Below are positions 45,106 through 54,359 of a stretch of 64,000 nt of DNA, piece after piece. Numbering within the stretch: the stretch's first letter is position 1; each line of letters begins with the position of its first letter. The DNA comes from JAQVEM01 sp964556165 (GTDB lineage Bacteria > Actinomycetota > Humimicrobiia > Humimicrobiales > Humimicrobiaceae): the NCBI GenBank assembly GCA_964556165.1, contig CAZKVH010000004.1, positions 14,672-78,671 of the forward strand, in the 5' to 3' direction. The notes under the pieces were generated by a model. The model was given only the letters and a program-made list of their open reading frames with translations. It did no database searches and had not been told where the DNA came from. Position numbers and translations under genes: made by a program.

Positions 45106-46119
45106 ATGAAAAAATCATTATTGTGGTTCATAGTTCTTGCAGTAAGTATTGCTATGCTTTCAGTGTTCTCATTTAGTGGTTGCAAAGCAGAAGAAGAAGC
45201 AGCTGAAGAGGAAGCACCTGCTGAAGAAGTTGAAGAGGAAGCACCTGCTGAAGAAGAAGCAGCTGAAGAGCCGATAGAAATAGCTCTTATTGTAAAATCA
45301 GTAAATTCAGAATTCTGGCAGAATATGCTTGATGGAGGAGAAAAATTTGACGAGGAAAATGACAACGTTAATGTTACTCCTTATGGTCCTGATTCAGAAA
45401 CTGATATAGAAGGGGCTGTTACCATTCTGGAAAATGTTGTAACAAGTGAACCTGATGCAATAGTAGTTGCATCACAGTCAGGAGAGGGTGCAGTACCGGC
45501 AGTTGATCTTGCAATGAGCCAGGGAATACCGGTTATAACGACAGATACTGTTATACCGACTGAAGTAGTTAGCCATCTGGCAACAGATAATAAAGCAGGT
45601 GGAATGACCGCTGCAGAAACAATGGCTGAGGTTCTTGATGAAAATGGTATAGAAAAGAAAGGTACTGTAGTTATAATGCACGTAGTGGTTTGTGACACGG
45701 ATACCCTGAGGGGCGAAGGTTTTGATGAAAAATTGAGCGAACTTGCTCCAGATATCAATATAGTTCATTCTAATTATACTGACGATAAAGTAGAAGTGGC
45801 AATGACTACTACAGAAGAACTTATTACTGCTTATGATGACCTGATTGGTATATTCGGAATTGATTACAATATTGGAGAGGGAATAGCCCTTGCTATCGAG
45901 CAGGCAGCACTTCAGGATGAAGTAATGGTGGTAGCTTTTGACGATTCTGAGGCTGAAATAGAAGCACTGAAAAAAGATGTTATTAAAGCTCTAATTGTTC
46001 AGAATCCTTACAATATGGGATATTTAGGATGCGGTTTAGCAGTTAAAGCTTTACAGGGTGAAGAAGTAGAAGAATATGTAGACACCGGTGTTAAAGTAGT
46101 TCGGAAAGAAGATGTGTAA
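45106..46119 (+). CDS. Sugar ABC importer substrate-binding lipoprotein 2
   Basis: Type I periplasmic-binding-protein lipoprotein of 337 residues. Signal peptide with lipobox FSGC, lipid anchor C26; then an acidic Glu/Ala/Pro linker (about 27-56) and the binding domain (IALIVKSVNSEFWQNM, EPDAIVVASQSGEG, DTVIPTEVVSHLATDN). The latter resembles ribose/xylitol/allose-type binders. ATG 45106 gives a correct signal peptide with AAAGGA upstream; an ATG at 45043 would add 21 residues unlike a signal sequence. First gene of an SBP–ATPase–permease operon. Confidence 0.92.
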   Translation: MKKSLLWFIVLAVSIAMLSVFSFSGCKAEEEAAEEEAPAEEVEEEAPAEEEAAEEPIEIALIVKSVNSEFWQNMLDGGEKFDEENDNVNVTPYGPDSETDIEGAVTILENVVTSEPDAIVVASQSGEGAVPAVDLAMSQGIPVITTDTVIPTEVVSHLATDNKAGGMTAAETMAEVLDENGIEKKGTVVIMHVVVCDTDTLRGEGFDEKLSELAPDINIVHSNYTDDKVEVAMTTTEELITAYDDLIGIFGIDYNIGEGIALAIEQAALQDEVMVVAFDDSEAEIEALKKDVIKALIVQNPYNMGYLGCGLAVKALQGEEVEEYVDTGVKVVRKEDV

Positions 46120-46183
46120 TAATAATGGCATAGGCTATAATAATTAAACAGGAATGATGTAGTATTATTATTGCATATAAAAA

Positions 46184-46221
46184 TTACGGGCAATGTTATT
46201 TCCTAATAATATTGCCCGTAA
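46184..46221 (+). terminator. Stem-loop terminator after SBP2
   Basis: TTACGGGCAAT (46184-46194) pairs with ATTGCCCGTAA (46211-46221), and the inner GTTATT/AATAAT continues the stem around a TCCT loop, 17 bp in all. AAAAATAATGTTTTTTT follows. Likely reduces expression of the ATPase and permease relative to the binding protein. Confidence 0.7.
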
Positions 46222-46364
46222 AAAATAATGTTTTTTTACAAAAAATAATTTAATCATTAAGGTTTTGTAGTATTATTATATATTAAAATATATAAGATGC
46301 AGTTAATCCGACAAAATAATTTATAAATATTAATTTTTCCCTTAAGAGAGCTGGAGTAAAACGG

Positions 46365-47885
46365 ATGACTTTAGAAAATAAAGAGATAATAAGGATGGAA
46401 AAAATTTGCAAGCAATTCCCTGGTGTGCAGGCGCTTGAAAATGTAGATTTTTCAATTTATGAAGGACAGATTCACGGTCTTGTAGGTGAGAACGGAGCAG
46501 GTAAGTCAACACTGATTAAAATGCTTACAGGGGCGCTCCAACCTACCAGCGGAGATATATTTATTGATGGTAATAAAGTTGTCATCAGCGACCCAATAGT
46601 AGCCAGAAAATTTAAAATAGGGGCAGTATATCAGGATCTGACTGTTGCCAAGGATCTAACTGTGGCGGAGAACTTTTTTCTCGGGCAGATTCCAAGGAAC
46701 CGTTTCGGGATAGTTCGCTGGAGATATATGTCCAAAAAAGCAGCTGAGGTTTTAAAAGAACTGAATATAAGAGTTGACCCGAACATGATCCTCGAAAAGC
46801 TTACCGCAGCCCAGAAAGAAATGGTTCTAATCGCCAAGCAGTATTTTAAAAAGTACAGAGTAGTTATTTTTGACGAGCCTACCGCACTTTTAACCAGTAA
46901 AGATACAGACGAATTATTTCAGATAATAAGAAAGTTAAAAAAAGAAGGTGTCGGTATTATTTATATATCTCACCGCATAGAAGAAGTTTTTGAAATTTGT
47001 GACACAGTAACAGTGTTGCGTGATGGGAAGAAAATTGATTCTATACCCATTAGCGAAACTGATATAGATGGGCTTATCTCAAAGATGGTTGGACGGGATG
47101 TTTCCGATATGTACTCAATAACCCACCAGAGTTTAACCGAGGAAATACTCAGAGTTGAAAATTTATCAAAGGCAAAGGTATTTGAAAATATTAATTTCAC
47201 TGTTAATCGCGGTGAGATATTCGGGCTTTTTGGTCTGGTGAATTCCGGTGCAACAAATATAGCGAGAGCAATATATGGTGCTGCCAGATTTGACCGGGGC
47301 GATGTATACATAGACTCTAAAAAAGTAAAAATAAATTCACCCTCCATAGCAGTTGAGAATGGTATGGGCTTTCTTCCAGAAGATAAAAAAATTGAGGGGC
47401 TGGCTATAAAATTATCTGTCAGACATAATATTAATCTGGGTTCTTATCCAAAGATATCAAGGATGGGTTTTGTAAAAGGAAAGCTTGAAGTTAATAATGC
47501 AGTAGAACAGGTCGAAGCCTTAAACATTAGAACACCGGGGATAGAACAGACAGTCATGAATCTAAGTGGTGGGAACCAGCAGAAAGTTGTTCTTGCGAAG
47601 TGGCTGGTAAATAAGTGTAAAATCTTCATTTTTGAAGAGCCTACTGCAGGAATTGATGTCGGCGCAAAAGAAGAAATATATAAAATATTGGAGTTACTTA
47701 TTAAAAAAGGGAGTGCTATCGTCATGATTTCTTCCTACCTTCCCGAGTTGATGGGTATAGCTGACCGGATAACAGTAATCTATGAGGGAAGGCAGATGGG
47801 AACTCTATCAAGGAACGAATTCAATGAGAAAAGGTTTCTACAGCTTGCTTCCGGTATTAATTTTAAGGAGGATAAAGTTAGATGA
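46365..47885 (+). CDS. Sugar ABC importer, double ATPase 2
   Basis: CUT2-type ATPase of 506 residues. Domain 1 is canonical (GENGAGKST, LTAAQKEM, FDEPTALLT). In domain 2 the Walker A is GLVNSGATN: the lysine, already Arg in many CUT2 homologues, is Ala here, so this half may not hydrolyse ATP. LSGGNQQKV and EEPTAGIDVG remain. Overlaps the permease by four bases (ATGA). Confidence 0.92.
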   Translation: MTLENKEIIRMEKICKQFPGVQALENVDFSIYEGQIHGLVGENGAGKSTLIKMLTGALQPTSGDIFIDGNKVVISDPIVARKFKIGAVYQDLTVAKDLTVAENFFLGQIPRNRFGIVRWRYMSKKAAEVLKELNIRVDPNMILEKLTAAQKEMVLIAKQYFKKYRVVIFDEPTALLTSKDTDELFQIIRKLKKEGVGIIYISHRIEEVFEICDTVTVLRDGKKIDSIPISETDIDGLISKMVGRDVSDMYSITHQSLTEEILRVENLSKAKVFENINFTVNRGEIFGLFGLVNSGATNIARAIYGAARFDRGDVYIDSKKVKINSPSIAVENGMGFLPEDKKIEGLAIKLSVRHNINLGSYPKISRMGFVKGKLEVNNAVEQVEALNIRTPGIEQTVMNLSGGNQQKVVLAKWLVNKCKIFIFEEPTAGIDVGAKEEIYKILELLIKKGSAIVMISSYLPELMGIADRITVIYEGRQMGTLSRNEFNEKRFLQLASGINFKEDKVR

Positions 47886-48856
47886 TTAAAGACAAAGTTA
47901 AACAAATGGTAGATGGCTTTAAAAGATTTACAGGTAGATTTCATGAAATGAATATTTTTCTGGTTTTAGTTGTTTTAATCGTGGCTTTTTCATTATTAAA
48001 TAGAAGGTTTATAACTTTTGGGAATATAACCAATCTTTTAAGGTCAACATCAATCATCGGAGTTGTCTCCCTTGGGATGACATTTGTAATCATTTCTGGA
48101 GGTATTGATCTTTCTGTAGGATCGGTTGTAGCTTTAAGCAGTGTGATTGCTGCAAAGTTGATGGTCTCAGGTATTCCGATACCTATAGCGATTATTGTCA
48201 GTCTCATAGCCGGAGCACTGGCAGGGCTATTGATGGGTGTTATTATTTATGAAGGAAAGGTTCCCCCATTTATTGTAACTCTGGCCGGGTTGAGTGTCTT
48301 CAGGGGAATTGCCATGCTTCTTACAGGTGCTAAAAAAATTATTGGTCTGCCTGATATTTTTGAAAACTTTGCTGTTCAGAGGTTTCTTGGCATACCGGCC
48401 ATGGCAATTGTCTGGGTGATTCTTGTTATCGTAGGGGTTGTTATAACCCGTTATACAGTTTTTGGGAGAAATATTTATGCCATTGGAAGTAATCAGGAAG
48501 CTGCAAGATTGTCAGGGATAAATATTAGAGCTACATATTATAGAGTATATACCCTGGGTGGGCTTGCTTCGGCGATTGCAGGTATTCTTATAACTGCAAG
48601 ACTTGCTGGAGGTGCCCCATACTCGGGAGGCGGATACGAACTCGAAGCAATTGCTGCAACTGTTTTAGGAGGTACTTCACTAACAGGAGGAATTGGAGGA
48701 ATGTTTGGAACATTTTTTGGTACCCTGATTATTGCCACGATTTCCAATGGAGGCAATATTATGGGTATAAATCCTTTTGTCCTCGAGATTATTATCGGTA
48801 TTCTAATAGTACTGGCGGTAGTATTTGACCATCTCCAGAAAAGAAGGGGAATTTAG
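47882..48856 (+). CDS. Sugar ABC importer permease 3 (RbsC-like)
   Basis: CUT2 permease of 324 residues with about eight to ten hydrophobic helices; SGGIDLSVGSVVALSS and the coupling loop VLGGTSLTGGIGG are visible. The only permease of the second transporter, presumably a homodimer. Start codon overlaps the ATPase stop. Confidence 0.93.
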   Translation: MIKDKVKQMVDGFKRFTGRFHEMNIFLVLVVLIVAFSLLNRRFITFGNITNLLRSTSIIGVVSLGMTFVIISGGIDLSVGSVVALSSVIAAKLMVSGIPIPIAIIVSLIAGALAGLLMGVIIYEGKVPPFIVTLAGLSVFRGIAMLLTGAKKIIGLPDIFENFAVQRFLGIPAMAIVWVILVIVGVVITRYTVFGRNIYAIGSNQEAARLSGINIRATYYRVYTLGGLASAIAGILITARLAGGAPYSGGGYELEAIAATVLGGTSLTGGIGGMFGTFFGTLIIATISNGGNIMGINPFVLEIIIGILIVLAVVFDHLQKRRGI

Positions 48857-48931
48857 TAGTTTTTAATAGAGAATACCATGAAAGTTTAATTAGTAATATA
48901 AAAAATTGACAGAGAAAGAGATTAATAAGAT

Positions 48932-49732
48932 ATGTCTGGAAAAGAAAATAATTTTGATAGTTTGTATAAAGCTGAAGAGTCTATCTTCGGTGTATATGGA
49001 AAGTCGGCAGTTATTACCGGTGCAGGAAGGGGGATTGGCAAATCGATTGCTCTTCTTCTATCCAAGCTTGGTGTGAAAGTGGGCATTATTGATATTACCC
49101 CTGATGGAGAATCTGCAGCGGAAGAAATCAGAAAAGCAGGAGGCGAAGCAATATTCGTTAAGGGAAATGTGACTGATACTGAACAGATAGAAGCCTGTAT
49201 GTCAGGAATAGCTAAAGAATTTGGCGGGATTGACTTTCTGGTAAATAATGCGGGAATATCGGACCAGGTTCCGTTTGAAGAATTAAAAATCGAGCTCTGG
49301 AATAAGATAATAAATGTAAATTTGACAGGAGCTTACATCTGTACAAAATCTGCGCTAAATTATTTGAAACAAAAAGAATCTTCAAGTATCGTAATGTTTT
49401 CTTCCGGTTCAGTGATAACAGGGACCGGGGGATGCCCGGCTTACGCTGCTGCAAAGGGAGGTATAGTCAGTCTTACGAGAGCTCTGGCACGTGAACTTTC
49501 TGTTTACAAAATACGTGTTAATGCTGTTGCTCCGAGAAATGTCCGTACCGAGATGCTGGAAACTGTATTCAGTAAGGATGAAATAGCCAAAAAGGAAGAG
49601 CATATACCTTTAAAGAGGCTTGGCAGCGTAGAGGATATTGCGAATGCAGTACTATTTTTATTGAGTAAAATGTCAGACTATATCACCGGAGAGACCATAT
49701 TAATTGATGGGGGAAGAACTTATCTGGGCTAA
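48932..49732 (+). CDS. SDR-family sugar-alcohol/sugar dehydrogenase
   Basis: NAD(P)-dependent short-chain dehydrogenase of 266 residues. TGAGRGIGKS cofactor loop, NNAGIS, catalytic Ser in FSSGSV and Tyr-Lys in YAAAKGG. An extra 20-residue N-terminus precedes the Rossmann fold. D-after-strand-2 (IIDITPDGES) suggests NAD preference. Position between a sugar permease and an FGGY kinase suggests oxidation of a pentitol to a ketopentose; substrate is inference. Confidence 0.88.
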   Translation: MSGKENNFDSLYKAEESIFGVYGKSAVITGAGRGIGKSIALLLSKLGVKVGIIDITPDGESAAEEIRKAGGEAIFVKGNVTDTEQIEACMSGIAKEFGGIDFLVNNAGISDQVPFEELKIELWNKIINVNLTGAYICTKSALNYLKQKESSSIVMFSSGSVITGTGGCPAYAAAKGGIVSLTRALARELSVYKIRVNAVAPRNVRTEMLETVFSKDEIAKKEEHIPLKRLGSVEDIANAVLFLLSKMSDYITGETILIDGGRTYLG

Positions 49733-49767
49733 ACTTACTGTAAAACAGGTTAACCGGGTATTGGAAT

Positions 49768-51294
49768 ATGAAAAAAGACTATATACTGGGAATTGACTTT
49801 GGAACTCAGTCAACAAAAGTTGTTGTATTTGATTTTAATGGTATAGTCATCACTTCAGCAAAAGAGGATATTTCCCTTGAACAGGAAAAGCCCGGGTGGG
49901 CGGAACAAAACGCGGAAGACTGGTGGAATTCCCTCTGTTCGGTACTAAAATCTTTGACGGAGAGCATAGATTCAAAGAGAATTGCCGGTCTGGCACTCGC
50001 TTACCAGAGGGAGACATTTGTACCCGTTGATTCAAAATTTAAACCTCTAAGGCCTGCTATTACATGGATGGACCAGCGTGCAACGGTTGAAGCAAGAGAA
50101 GTGGCGGAAATAATGTCGGAGAGTCAATTCTACGGTATTACCGGTAAGTTTCTTAACACAATTCCATCCATAATGAAGATTAAATGGATAGGGAATAATG
50201 AACCTTATATTTTTAAAAAGATAAATAAAATCCTTACCGTTGGTGCTTATATAAATTACAAACTTACCGGTAGAGTGGTTGATTCAGCCGCTGGCGCAGA
50301 TACAACAGGATTGTATGATATAAAAAAAGGTGAATGGTCTGATAAACTGATGTCTATCAGTGGTTTGAATAAAGGCCTGCTTTCTGAAGTAAAACCGGCT
50401 GGTTTTGAAGCAGGTAAGGTCACCGAAGAAGCCTCTAAATTAACCGGTCTCTGTCCGGGTACCCCGGTTTTTCTTGCAGGTGGAGATGGACAGGTATTTG
50501 TTACCGGTATGGGGGTAACAAAAGAGTCTGAAATGGCCATAGGAATTGGAACAAGTGGAACCTGTGGTATATATGGAACAAAAATTGATATAGAGAGCGG
50601 TAGCAGGACTCTGGTTTCCTGTATCGAGGGATTATATATCCATGAATCTGTAATTATATCAGCAGCAAACACTGTATCATGGTTTATTAAAAATATTGAC
50701 TGTGTGTATGAAGAGAAAGAAGGCGAATCTGCAGAAGAAAGACTTGACCGTGAAATAAGTTTAATACCCCCATGCTGTAATGGTCTGGTAACCATTCCTT
50801 ACTGGAGGGGCTGCATGACACCATTTAACGACCCCGGTACCAGGGGAGCAACTTTAGGCTGGTCCGATATACATACTAAATTACATTTTTATAAATCCAT
50901 TCTTGAAGGAATTGCTTTTGAGATAAAGCTTATTATAGATACCTATGAAAAAAATAACGGAGTGGAAATTTCTTTAATAAATATTGGAGGTGGCGGAGCG
51001 GCTTCCAGTAACTGGTCACAGATAATTGCGGATGTAATAGGTAAAAAGATTAATATATCTGACACCACAGAGAATACAGCATTGGGTGCTGCCATTATGG
51101 CTGCTTATGGGCTTAAAATATATGGAAGTATAGGTTCTGCAGTAAGCAGTATGTGCAGAATAAAAAAGTCATTTATACCTGAAAGTTCAAAATCATCAAT
51201 TTACAGAAGATTCTTTAATGATGTTTATAAGGAATTATACCCGGTGGTAAGAAAGTTCTTAAAATATCTCGGTAGTTTTGATATAAATAAATAA
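49768..51294 (+). CDS. FGGY-family carbohydrate kinase
   Basis: Sugar kinase of 508 residues, clearly different from the XylB at 42072. N-terminal GIDFGTQSTKVVVFD, WMDQRA, catalytic Asp in AGGDGQVFVTGMG, and C-terminal NIGGGGAASSNWSQIIADV. Typical TGQMHG of xylulokinase is LAYQRETFV here, so its substrate probably differs (for example ribulose or another ketose). It converges on the ribulose-phosphate epimerase gene 20 bp away. Confidence 0.88.
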   Translation: MKKDYILGIDFGTQSTKVVVFDFNGIVITSAKEDISLEQEKPGWAEQNAEDWWNSLCSVLKSLTESIDSKRIAGLALAYQRETFVPVDSKFKPLRPAITWMDQRATVEAREVAEIMSESQFYGITGKFLNTIPSIMKIKWIGNNEPYIFKKINKILTVGAYINYKLTGRVVDSAAGADTTGLYDIKKGEWSDKLMSISGLNKGLLSEVKPAGFEAGKVTEEASKLTGLCPGTPVFLAGGDGQVFVTGMGVTKESEMAIGIGTSGTCGIYGTKIDIESGSRTLVSCIEGLYIHESVIISAANTVSWFIKNIDCVYEEKEGESAEERLDREISLIPPCCNGLVTIPYWRGCMTPFNDPGTRGATLGWSDIHTKLHFYKSILEGIAFEIKLIIDTYEKNNGVEISLINIGGGGAASSNWSQIIADVIGKKINISDTTENTALGAAIMAAYGLKIYGSIGSAVSSMCRIKKSFIPESSKSSIYRRFFNDVYKELYPVVRKFLKYLGSFDINK

Positions 51295-51314
51295 AATCAT
51301 TAAATACCTTTTCT

Positions 51315-51929
51315 TCATATTCCATCTTTAAACATACTTGAACCGTAGATAAGAATATCTGCACCAAATTTTATAGCCTGCTTTGAAGTATTTTTATCAA
51401 TAGCGCCGTCTACAGAGATTGATATATTAAGTTTATTTTCAGTAATCATCTCTCTGGTTTTTTTTATCTTTTGAAGAGAAGCGCTAATAAATTTCTGTTG
51501 ACCGAAACCAGGGTAGACGCTCATTATAATAATGTTGTCGATTAACGGAAGGTAGTTTTTTATATAGTCAATTGTTATATCAGGGTCAATTGCAACGGAT
51601 GAAAGAGCATTTTTAGCTCTTATATATCTGAGTTCCCTTTCAATTTTTTTGCATGTCTGTGGGTGAATGGTTATTATATTACAGCCTGCTTCTATGAACA
51701 TATCAAGGTATAATTCAGGATTTTCTATTTCGAGATGTGCGTTAAAAGGGAGTTTTGTTAGTTTTCTTAAAGATTTTACTATTTGCGCATTAAAAGCGAA
51801 ATTTTTTACAAAATGGCCATCAAGTACATCAAAATGAAAGCCATCAAACTTCTCTTCTTCTAATTTTCTTATAATTTTTTCATAATTTGAAGCATCTGCC
51901 GAAAGAAGCGATGCAAATTTTTTTACCAT
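51315..51929 (-). CDS. rpe: Ribulose-phosphate 3-epimerase (short variant)
   Basis: Interconverts ribulose-5-P and xylulose-5-P. 204 residues, a little shorter than the usual 215-225. SLLSAD, the metal-binding FHFDVLDGHFVKN, NAHLEIENPE, IIIMSVYPGFGQQKF and SVDGAID are recognisable; the last usually reads VDGGI, and the conserved MSVNPGFGG is MSVYPGFGQ. It could therefore act on a related ketose phosphate (allulose-6-P type). Opposite strand to the kinase, ending 20 bp from it. Confidence 0.82.
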   Translation of the reverse strand: MVKKFASLLSADASNYEKIIRKLEEEKFDGFHFDVLDGHFVKNFAFNAQIVKSLRKLTKLPFNAHLEIENPELYLDMFIEAGCNIITIHPQTCKKIERELRYIRAKNALSSVAIDPDITIDYIKNYLPLIDNIIIMSVYPGFGQQKFISASLQKIKKTREMITENKLNISISVDGAIDKNTSKQAIKFGADILIYGSSMFKDGI

Positions 51930-52285
51930 TATTTTCTCTCTAAGTGAAGGTTGTTAATCTGTGCCAAATGATAAACATATGTTGTATATTTTATATTGGA
52001 CCCTGCCGCTAAACTGTCAATTTATAAAAATTCTACATTAAGGTTCTCATTTTTTCAATTAATTTATGGTAGCTGCAATATCTTGAGGATACCTTTTACC
52101 CTATATAATCTGACGCGTGGTTTTCCAGGGAAAATTAATTATCCTGGAAGTAATATTCTTAAGGGATTATGATTACAAAAAATAGAAAAATAAATCAAAT
52201 TGATTATTTGACTATTAGTTATTTTTTTGTATAATTTAAACAGTTGTTCAGTCAATGTACAAATGTTCATAAAATTCATAATAAT
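51930..52285. other. 356-bp region between rpe and the SorC-type regulator
   Basis: Divergent regulatory region without ORFs. On the right it holds a promoter at 52208-52235 and direct TGTTCA repeats at 52245-52250 and 52264-52269. I did not find a clear promoter for the leftward rpe gene. Confidence 0.5.
52208..52269 (+). promoter_or_regulatory. Promoter and candidate operator of the SorC-type regulator
   Basis: TTGACT (52208-52213), 16 bases, TATAAT (52230-52235). The predicted start near 52242 is followed by two TGTTCA direct repeats 19 bp apart. The second lies in ACAAATGTTCA, resembling ACATTTGTTCA near 44771-44781 in front of SBP2, so one regulator may bind both. Confidence 0.5.
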
Positions 52286-53224
52286 ATGAAGTGGATTGAA
52301 AATAAAAAATTTATATCTAAAATAGCAAGGCTTTACTATATCGGGAATCTTACGCAACAGGAGATTGCAGATAATTTAAAAATATCAAGAACAAAAGTTT
52401 CGAGATATCTTGATAAAGCAAGAGAAGAAAGAATAGTTGAGATTAAGATTAATTCACCACAGGAGGATTATACACATCTGGAATATGAGATAGAAAAGAA
52501 GTATAGACTAAAAGAATGTATTATCGTACCAACTTATGATAGAAGAGAAGATATTCTGATGGACATGGCTGATTCCCTGCAAAACTTGCTTGGCAGGATA
52601 ATAAAAGATGGAGATTATTTTGGCATCGGATGGGGTACTTCACTTAAAGCAATAGCAGATTATCTTGATTTCAGAACAAAGATGGATATAAAAGTAGTGC
52701 CGTTGATTGGAGGCGTCGGGAAAGTTGGTACAGGAATTCATACAAATTCAGTAGCAAGAACTCTGGCAAATAAGTTTGGTGGTATTAGTTATGTAATTAA
52801 TTCACCGGCAATTCTGGATAGCGCTGAAGCGAGGAGAATTATCCAGAATGATAGCAATGCAAGAGAAATAATAGAGCTGTCCGGTAAGGTCAGTACAGCT
52901 ATGGTGGGCATGGGTGGCATAGACACTCAATCTACACTGGTTAAAATTGGAAATTTCAGTGTTAAGGAATTTGATTATCTAAGAAGTCTGGGAGTTGTAG
53001 GAGATGTTAATCTGGTTTTTATAGACGCAAATGGGAAACAGGTCCAGAATGAGATTAATGAAAGGATTATAACTACTCCTGTTGGAAAAATTAAAAAAAT
53101 AGAGAATGTAATAGGGGTTGGGTTTGGAGATAGCAAGTTGAAGGTTATACTGGGTGCATTACGTGGAGGAATTATAAATATTTTATTAACTGATGAAAAT
53201 ACAGCTAAAAGCATAATGAAATAA
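52286..53224 (+). CDS. SorC/DeoR-type sugar-responsive transcriptional regulator
   Basis: 313 residues. N-terminal helix-turn-helix (about 15-45; YIGNLTQQEIADNLKISRTK) followed by the SorC sugar-phosphate-binding domain (WGTSLKAIAD, PLIGGVG, VGMGGIDTQS, GVGFGDSKLK). I use ATG 52286 because the predicted transcription start (about 52242) makes the upstream ATG 52244 nearly impossible, and homologues start just before the HTH. It likely senses a phosphorylated pentose and controls the second importer/pentitol genes and the following E1 genes. Confidence 0.9.
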   Translation: MKWIENKKFISKIARLYYIGNLTQQEIADNLKISRTKVSRYLDKAREERIVEIKINSPQEDYTHLEYEIEKKYRLKECIIVPTYDRREDILMDMADSLQNLLGRIIKDGDYFGIGWGTSLKAIADYLDFRTKMDIKVVPLIGGVGKVGTGIHTNSVARTLANKFGGISYVINSPAILDSAEARRIIQNDSNAREIIELSGKVSTAMVGMGGIDTQSTLVKIGNFSVKEFDYLRSLGVVGDVNLVFIDANGKQVQNEINERIITTPVGKIKKIENVIGVGFGDSKLKVILGALRGGIINILLTDENTAKSIMK

Positions 53225-53262
53225 AAAAATGTAAGCTTAACTAGGTTAATTGGGGAGGTTTG

Positions 53263-54291
53263 ATGGAAAAAGTCACTCATAAAAAAAGTAAATATATGGA
53301 AATAAGCGGTTATAAAATGAAGGATAGATTCAGAGAGTTAGATGACAGTAAAAAAATAGAAATGCTAAAAAAAATGTACCAGATAAGACATTTTGAATAT
53401 CAAACCGAGCAATTTATTATAAGAGGAGAAATTCATGGTACATGTCACCTGTATATTGGTGAGGAAGCAACAGCAGTAGGTTCTATTTATGCTATTGGTA
53501 AGGATGATTATATTACTTCTACACACAGGGGGCATGGTCATTGTATAGCAAAAGGTGCAGATTTAAATATAATGATGGCAGAGCTGCTGGGCAAGAAGAC
53601 AGGTTACTGCAAGGGTAAAGGTGGCTCAATGCATATTGCGGACTTGAGTACCGGGAATCTTGGAGCGAATGGAATTGTAGGTGGCAGTATGGGCATAGCA
53701 ACAGGAGCTGCACTGACCTGCAAATTAAAGAAAAATGGCAGGATAGTCGTATGTTTTTTTGGAGACGGAGCAGCTAATACCGGTATTTTTCATGAAACTC
53801 TTAATATGGCCTCAATCTGGCAACTACCGGTTATATATCTCTGTGAAAACAACGTATATGCGATGTCTATGCCTAAAAAAGAGGCGTTCAATATTAAAAA
53901 AATATCGGATAGAAAAACAGCATACGGCATAGAAGGTTTAACAATTGATGGCAATAATCTAATTGAGGTTTTCAACACGGTTTCGCACTTTGCTGATGAG
54001 TGCAGGGCAGAGAGAGGTCCTGTATTAATTGAAAGTCTAACTTATAGATGGAAGGGCCATTCCAAGAGTGATGCTCAGGTATACAGGACCAAGGAAGAAG
54101 TTAAGGCATGGATGGAAAAGGATCCTATTGCTGCTTATAAGAGAGTTCTTATGGAAGAGGGGTTATTAACTGAAAAGGAGGACGGGGAGCTTGAAAAAGA
54201 GGTAGAGGAGCAAATAAAGGAAGCAACAGAATTCGCAAAAGAAAGCCCTTCTCCAGATAAGTCAGAAGTTGAAGAAGATGTTTATGCCTGA
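53263..54291 (+). CDS. Thiamine-diphosphate 2-oxoacid dehydrogenase E1 alpha (AcoA/PdhA type)
   Basis: 342 residues. The thiamine-diphosphate motif is intact: GDGAANTG through CENN. THRGHGHCIAKGA, GKGGSMH and the phosphorylation-loop-like YRWKGHSKSD are also seen. E1 alpha/beta heterotetramers decarboxylate pyruvate, branched 2-oxoacids or acetoin. ATG 53263 follows GGGGAGG; TTG 53260 would add one residue. No E2 or E3 gene is found in the window. Confidence 0.9.
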   Translation: MEKVTHKKSKYMEISGYKMKDRFRELDDSKKIEMLKKMYQIRHFEYQTEQFIIRGEIHGTCHLYIGEEATAVGSIYAIGKDDYITSTHRGHGHCIAKGADLNIMMAELLGKKTGYCKGKGGSMHIADLSTGNLGANGIVGGSMGIATGAALTCKLKKNGRIVVCFFGDGAANTGIFHETLNMASIWQLPVIYLCENNVYAMSMPKKEAFNIKKISDRKTAYGIEGLTIDGNNLIEVFNTVSHFADECRAERGPVLIESLTYRWKGHSKSDAQVYRTKEEVKAWMEKDPIAAYKRVLMEEGLLTEKEDGELEKEVEEQIKEATEFAKESPSPDKSEVEEDVYA

Positions 54292-54359
54292 GGGGGTTAA
54301 TATCCGGGTAGATTGAAATTTTGTAAAATTCATTAATCTAAAGGAGAAATCGACGGGAC

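Noticed and set aside
52244..52285. ATG 52244 as start of the SorC regulator
   Set aside because: The predicted transcription start is about 52242 and the extra 14 residues overlap the TGTTCA repeats; ATG 52286 fits homologues.
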